From Nevskiaceae bacterium (GTDB lineage: Bacteria; Pseudomonadota; Gammaproteobacteria; Nevskiales; Nevskiaceae), in NCBI GenBank assembly GCA_004297005.1, contig SCVA01000002.1, forward strand, positions 55,938 to 119,937: DNA of 64,000 nt, given 5' to 3'. The notes under the pieces were generated by a model. It saw nothing but the letters and a program-made list of their open reading frames with translations. It was not told the DNA's origin and did not search any database. Every line of letters starts with the position of its first letter. Position 1 is the first letter of the stretch. This document shows, piece after piece, positions 60,311 to 64,000 of this stretch. Position numbers and translations under genes: made by a program.

Positions 60311-62154
60311 GTGCAGTGCAGGTCGAATTTCGGGCAGGCCAGCTGAAGGCCCTCGAGGCCGCTCAGATGGGCTTGGAGGCGCCGGCGCTGCCTGTGACAG
60401 GGGTAATGCTTCCAGACGGCTCCTATCACGTCCTGAGCTGCCTGGGTGATGATGAATGGGTCCTCCCAGATGCATTGTTCCCGGCGAACGCGCAACCGAG
60501 CGCTAAGGTCCTGCGGTTCAGCTTGGCGCCGGCGTGCTTCAGGAGCGTGCTAAAGGCATGCACTCTTCGGTACTACCTCGTTGGCTTGGAGGGGAGCGTA
60601 CGGCCGAGGGGCGCGACGATCTTCGGGACATTCAGTCGGTTCGTCTCGTACCTGCGCTACCTGGACTCGCACGGCGTGTCGAGCCTCCGCGATGCAACCC
60701 CGTTCCACGGGGCCCAGTACGTGCAGCACTGCAGGGCGCTCAAGAGCCAGAAGGGCGAGTCGATCGGTAGCAGCAGCATCAAGCAACGGCTACAGGCGCT
60801 GGAGTACCTGCATGCTCTGAGCCAACACACAGCCACTCCGATGGCTCATCCATGGCCGGAAAGCTCTTCCGCCTTCCTAGCGGGAGCTACCGGTGATGGC
60901 CACTACCTGAGGCTCGGAGCTCGGACCAAGATCATCCCGGACGAGGTGATGGCCCCGTTCTTTCAGCACTGCGTTGCCCAGCTCGATAAGGCCGCCGACC
61001 TCATCGCCCTGCAAAGCAGCGTGCTTGGCTGGAGGCGACAGGGCCTGACTTCCGACACGATCACGGCGCGGCTGCGGAAGCAGGGCTGGGATCAGCGGCG
61101 GCTGGCCGATGAACTCGATCGCACCGTCGATGCATGCGCTGTCATCATCTTCGACACCAGCGGGGTGCGCGTGAGTGAGCTCGCCTCCTTGAATGCCGAT
61201 TGTGCCTACACCAAGGTGAAGGACGGCGAGCGGTATTACTGGATGAAAGGCGTCTCAGAAAAGCTCGGTCACGGTGCGGTTGAATGGCTGGTGGCGGAAA
61301 TTACCCATCGTGCGATCGCTGTTGCTGTCGAGATCTCAGCCCCGTTGAGAGAGCAGCTTCGACTCAACATCAGCCGGTCTCGTTCTCCTCAGGAGATTGC
61401 CAGCATGAAAGCTCATGCTGATGCCGTCTTTCTGGTTCGGCATGGGGGCCGCGCCGCCAGGCTGTCCAATGCCACGATACAAGACCGGATCAACATCCTG
61501 GCCGAGCGGTGCGGGATTGATTGGCGCTTCGCCAACCACCAGTTCCGTCGGACCTTCGCGGTGTACGCCGCTCATAGCGCGCTGGGAGACCTTCGGTACT
61601 TGAGGGAGCACTTCAAGCACTGGTCGTTGGATATGACCGCGCTCTATGCCATGAACCGCCAGCAGGACGCAGAGTTGTACGACGACATCGGGCACGCCTT
61701 CCTAGAGACCAAGATCGGCCTTCTCGAGAACTGGCTCGAGGAGGACGCCATTTTGACCGGCGGTGGCGCCGAGCCCATCAAAACCTTCAGGGCCGGCAAT
61801 CAGGCTCTCGTGACGAAAGCAGACCGACGCGAGATGGCGGAGACGATCAGTCCGCTCGTGCATATCCGCGCCACTGGCGTCGCTTGGTGCTTGGCAGACG
61901 CGGCAGGGTGCGCAGGGGGCACCGCTGCAGAGCGCACCAGGTGCGGAGACTGCTCTAACGCCGTTATCGACAAGGGACGGCAACCGATCTGGAGTGGCAT
62001 TTACAGGCAGCAATTGGAGTTACGAGATCTGCGTGATATCGGTGAGGGAGGACGGCAACGCGTCGAGCGCGACCTCGAGCGGGCTAGGCGTGTCCTGGTG
62101 GAGCTTGGCGCAAATGAAGAGGAGCTAGTGGATGAAACCAGCGGCGAAGAGTGA
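60307..62154 (+). CDS. ginC: tyrosine recombinase GinC-like
   Basis: 615 residues from GTG 60307, overlapping ginB (GTGA). Arg288 (SGVRVSEL), HQFR (His411, Arg414), His438-Trp439 and Tyr447 form a full catalytic set. The C-terminal part has Cys-rich CLADAAGC ... RCGDCSN (about 525-555), a likely zinc site, and a basic helix. It is the largest recombinase of the trio. Confidence 0.83.
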   Translation: MSAVQVEFRAGQLKALEAAQMGLEAPALPVTGVMLPDGSYHVLSCLGDDEWVLPDALFPANAQPSAKVLRFSLAPACFRSVLKACTLRYYLVGLEGSVRPRGATIFGTFSRFVSYLRYLDSHGVSSLRDATPFHGAQYVQHCRALKSQKGESIGSSSIKQRLQALEYLHALSQHTATPMAHPWPESSSAFLAGATGDGHYLRLGARTKIIPDEVMAPFFQHCVAQLDKAADLIALQSSVLGWRRQGLTSDTITARLRKQGWDQRRLADELDRTVDACAVIIFDTSGVRVSELASLNADCAYTKVKDGERYYWMKGVSEKLGHGAVEWLVAEITHRAIAVAVEISAPLREQLRLNISRSRSPQEIASMKAHADAVFLVRHGGRAARLSNATIQDRINILAERCGIDWRFANHQFRRTFAVYAAHSALGDLRYLREHFKHWSLDMTALYAMNRQQDAELYDDIGHAFLETKIGLLENWLEEDAILTGGGAEPIKTFRAGNQALVTKADRREMAETISPLVHIRATGVAWCLADAAGCAGGTAAERTRCGDCSNAVIDKGRQPIWSGIYRQQLELRDLRDIGEGGRQRVERDLERARRVLVELGANEEELVDETSGEE

Positions 62155-62560
62155 CGCCGAGAAGACGCGTGGCGAGACGACGCGCTCGGAGATCAATGCG
62201 GCCATCACTCGCATTAAAGCGGGGCGGCCGCGGCGTGTTCAGCCAGGTCGGAAGCTCTCCGTCGCGTCGGTTGCAGAGGAGGCGGGTATCAGTAGGGCGC
62301 TCATCCACAATAGCCATCCCGATCTAGCCGAGAAGATTCGCGCCGACGGAGGTACGAGTGTCCGGACGCAGCGCGATGCCAAGACCGAGGAGGCGAAGGA
62401 GGCTCGGGCGAAGAATCGAGTGCTGCGGCAAGAGCTTTCCGAGCAGCGCGAGTTGAATCGAGCTCTGGTGTCTCGAATGGCCACCTTGACCTTGGAGTTA
62501 GAGCGTTACAAACAGAATGCTAACAGTCCAAAAGTAACGGAAATATCACATAAAAGATGA
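62132..62560 (+). CDS. ginD: GinD-like small HTH/coiled-coil protein
   Basis: 142 residues overlapping ginC by 23 bp. A basic N-terminus, a helix-turn-helix (LSVASVAEEAGISRALIHN, about 42-60) and a coiled coil (about 85-128) are seen. It is the fourth gene of the gin operon and probably directs the recombinases to the ends. It lies next to the AT-rich right end. Confidence 0.8.
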   Translation: MKPAAKSDAEKTRGETTRSEINAAITRIKAGRPRRVQPGRKLSVASVAEEAGISRALIHNSHPDLAEKIRADGGTSVRTQRDAKTEEAKEARAKNRVLRQELSEQRELNRALVSRMATLTLELERYKQNANSPKVTEISHKR

Positions 62561-62644
62561 GGTAACTGTTACAAACATGAAAAGCGTTCTTATTCAAATG
62601 GTTGTACAATAGTTACATGTTACATACGAACGTAATCACATGAT
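62561..62644. repeat. AT-rich right end and core repeat of the element
   Basis: 84 bp, clearly AT-rich within a GC-rich genome, with GTTACA at 62568, 62612 and 62619 (further copies at 62505 within ginD and at 57520 by the left end) and ending in GTAATCACATGAT. GTTACAAACA occurs twice (62505, 62568). These look like recombinase or GinD binding sites, but that is inference. Confidence 0.7.
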
Positions 62645-63572
62645 GAACGAGGCGCGCATCGGCGTTGGCCTGAGCGCGGTCGCCCTCGCCTCCGCCGGCT
62701 ACCGCTACAGCCTGGACTACGCCAAGACCCGGCTACAGGGCCGCCCGGCCAGCAACAAGAACCCGGAGGCCAAGCCGGTCGCGATCATCGAGCACAGCGA
62801 TGTGCGCCGCATGCTGTTGCAGCAGAAAGCTTACGTTGAAGGTGGCCTGGCGCTGTGCCTGTACTGCGCGCGGCTGGTGGACGAGGAGCTGGCCAACTCC
62901 GACGCGCAGACGCGCGCCGACGCCCACCTGCTGCTGGACATCCTCACCCCCATCGCCAAGGCCTGGCCCAGCGAGTTCTGCCTGGAGGCCAACAAGCTCG
63001 CCATCCAGGTGCTGGGCGGCTACGGCTACACCCGCGACTACCCGGTCGAGCGCCTCTACCGCGACAACCGCCTCAACCCCATCCACGAGGGCACCAACGG
63101 CATCCAGGGCCTGGACCTCCTGGGCCGCAAGGTGATGATGCAGAACGGCGCCGCCCTCAAGCTGCTGCTCGGCCGCATCCAGGCCAGCATCGCCAGCGCC
63201 AAGGCCAGCGGCGACGCCGCACTGAACGAATACGCCGAGGCACTGGCCAAGGCCGTCGACGCCGCCACCCGCACCACCATGACCCTGGGCGCCACCGCCG
63301 CGCAGGGCAAGCTCGATCTCTTCCTCGCCAACGCCCATCTGTATCTGGAGATGATGGGCCACACCGTAATCGCCTGGCTGTGGCTGCAACAAGCGGAGCT
63401 GGCGACCCAGGCGCTACCCGGCGCCAGCGCCGCCGATCAGGACTACTACCAAGGCAAGCGCTGGGCCTGCCGCTACTTCATCCGCCACGAACTGCCGAAA
63501 GCGCTGCGGCAGTCTGAGTTGCTGATGAGCCTGGACGACACCGCGCTGAATCTGCCGATTGCGGCGCTGTAA
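62640..63572 (+). pseudogene. acyl-CoA dehydrogenase, 3' part
   Basis: Continues the 56626 gene from MNEARIGVG onward; with an ATG ATG at the junction it is open for 310 codons. It holds the catalytic Glu region RLNPIHEGTNGIQGLDLLG and a C-terminal extra domain as in long acyl-CoA dehydrogenases. Translation alone would give an incomplete protein without the FAD/substrate N-domain. Confidence 0.9.
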
Positions 63573-63905
63573 CGGCTGGCTAGCAGGACAAGGTAGAGCG
63601 GAGAGGAAGCGGTGCGGTGGACGCGGGAATCCACCGCCCGTAGGCTGACGATCAAGCTGCGGCCGCGGGACCGCGGCGAATCCAATAAACAGAATAGGGG
63701 CTGCGCGGATGACGCATTTGCCGCTGACGCATAACTCGGGGCCTTGGGCGGCCTTCTGGCCACATTCTTCATTACCTTCAGGCAGTTGCCAGCCTTCCTG
63801 CGTCGAGTTATGCGTCAGCTTTTATCGAATTAGCCGTCAAAGCCGTCGGATTAGGCGTCACGGCGTGCAACCTAATCAGCGTTATGTGATTGAGCAAAGA
63901 AGCTA
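63573..63905. other. intergenic region with a long inverted repeat
   Basis: 333 bp with no clear gene. GCGGTGGA/TCCACCGC (63614-63621 and 63630-63637) is a hairpin that may end the acyl-CoA dehydrogenase message. A 16-bp perfect inverted repeat GCTGACGCATAACTCG (63723-63738) and CGAGTTATGCGTCAGC (63804-63819) spans a 65-bp loop, and GATTAGG/CCTAATC (63849-63877) lies just before GCGTTATGTG. The GCATAAC/GTTATGC ends resemble an integron attC site, but this is unproven. Confidence 0.5.
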
Positions 63906-64000
63906 ATGCCCGCCTCTCATAAAGCTGCTCGGCTTATCGCCGGCGTCATGGCTCTAACATCGCTGGCCGCCTGCATGCTCGGTCCCATGCTGATTGTCAG
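63906..64000 (+). CDS. lipoprotein, partial
   Basis: Starts at ATG 63906 (MPASHKAARLIAGVMAL) with lipobox LAAC at about residues 20-23 and runs off the window. It follows the attC-like structure closely. No function can be assigned. Confidence 0.55.
   Translation, partial: MPASHKAARLIAGVMALTSLAACMLGPMLIV

Larger units (their letters stand above)
57496..62644 (+). mobile_element. cargo-less GInt-like element (ginABCD only)
   Basis: The ends are set by CACATGAT copies at 57496-57503 and 62637-62644 (period 5141 bp). It carries three long tyrosine-recombinase genes, a small HTH/coiled-coil gene in an overlapping operon, and a short AT-rich right end, the order known from GInts. In reported GInts a cargo region lies between ginD and the right end, but here only about 80 bp does. 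RIT elements (no fourth gene) and Tn554 (two recombinases) fit less well. Base use is less GC-biased than the flanks, supporting transfer. Outer ends carry GATTAC and GTAATC. Confidence 0.85.

Noticed and set aside
57496..62644. RIT (recombinase in trio) or Tn554 assignment for the element
   Set aside because: RIT elements have shorter recombinases and no fourth small gene; Tn554 has two recombinases plus TnpC and resistance cargo. GInt order fits best, although a search is needed to be certain.

Overview
The window is one high-GC chromosomal segment of a gammaproteobacterium, probably near the Xanthomonadales/Lysobacterales or a related deep branch. This is an inference from gene order: rpoE-rseA-rseB-mucD, then lepA-lepB-DUF4845-rnc-era-recO, pdxJ-acpS, nagZ-hpt-mtnP, and an sdh operon ending in sdhE-ygfX. 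No rRNA, tRNA or CRISPR was recognised.

Regions. 1-8262 is a housekeeping block on the minus strand: a FecR-domain protein, purine and methylthioinosine salvage (mtnP, hpt), cell-wall turnover (nagZ, an L,D-transpeptidase), a CYTH phosphatase, rlmD, a degenerate PolB-type exonuclease, cysM, acpS and pdxJ. 8597-14905 is a plus-strand 2102-residue lipoprotein with three subtilisin domains and calcium-binding thrombospondin type 3 repeats. It splits what is usually one recO-pdxJ-acpS run. 14938-24351 carries recO, era, rnc, lepB and lepA and the sigma-E envelope-stress operon. 24466-28673 holds nadB and alkylation-repair genes. 28803-33854 is succinate dehydrogenase with three assembly or accessory factors and a YcgR-like c-di-GMP protein. 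36706-47918 is a sulfur-acquisition island: porin, two sulfate-binding proteins, a Mop protein, a TonB receptor, a split YeeE/YedE transporter and the CysTWA ABC transporter. 48020-56534 holds secreted hydrolases (lipase, M28-like, M19-like), an AraC regulator and a membrane protein paired with a cupredoxin-like protein.

The most unusual feature is at 57496-62644. An acyl-CoA dehydrogenase gene is interrupted by a 5.1 kb element made only of three tyrosine-recombinase genes, a small helix-turn-helix/coiled-coil gene and a short AT-rich right end. This is the ginABCD layout of GInt genomic islands, but with no cargo. The element is bounded by two copies of CACATGAT. Recombination between them would restore an uninterrupted 601-codon acyl-CoA dehydrogenase gene, so the insertion looks recent and possibly reversible.

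All calls rest on reading the sequence and recalling protein families; no database search was possible.
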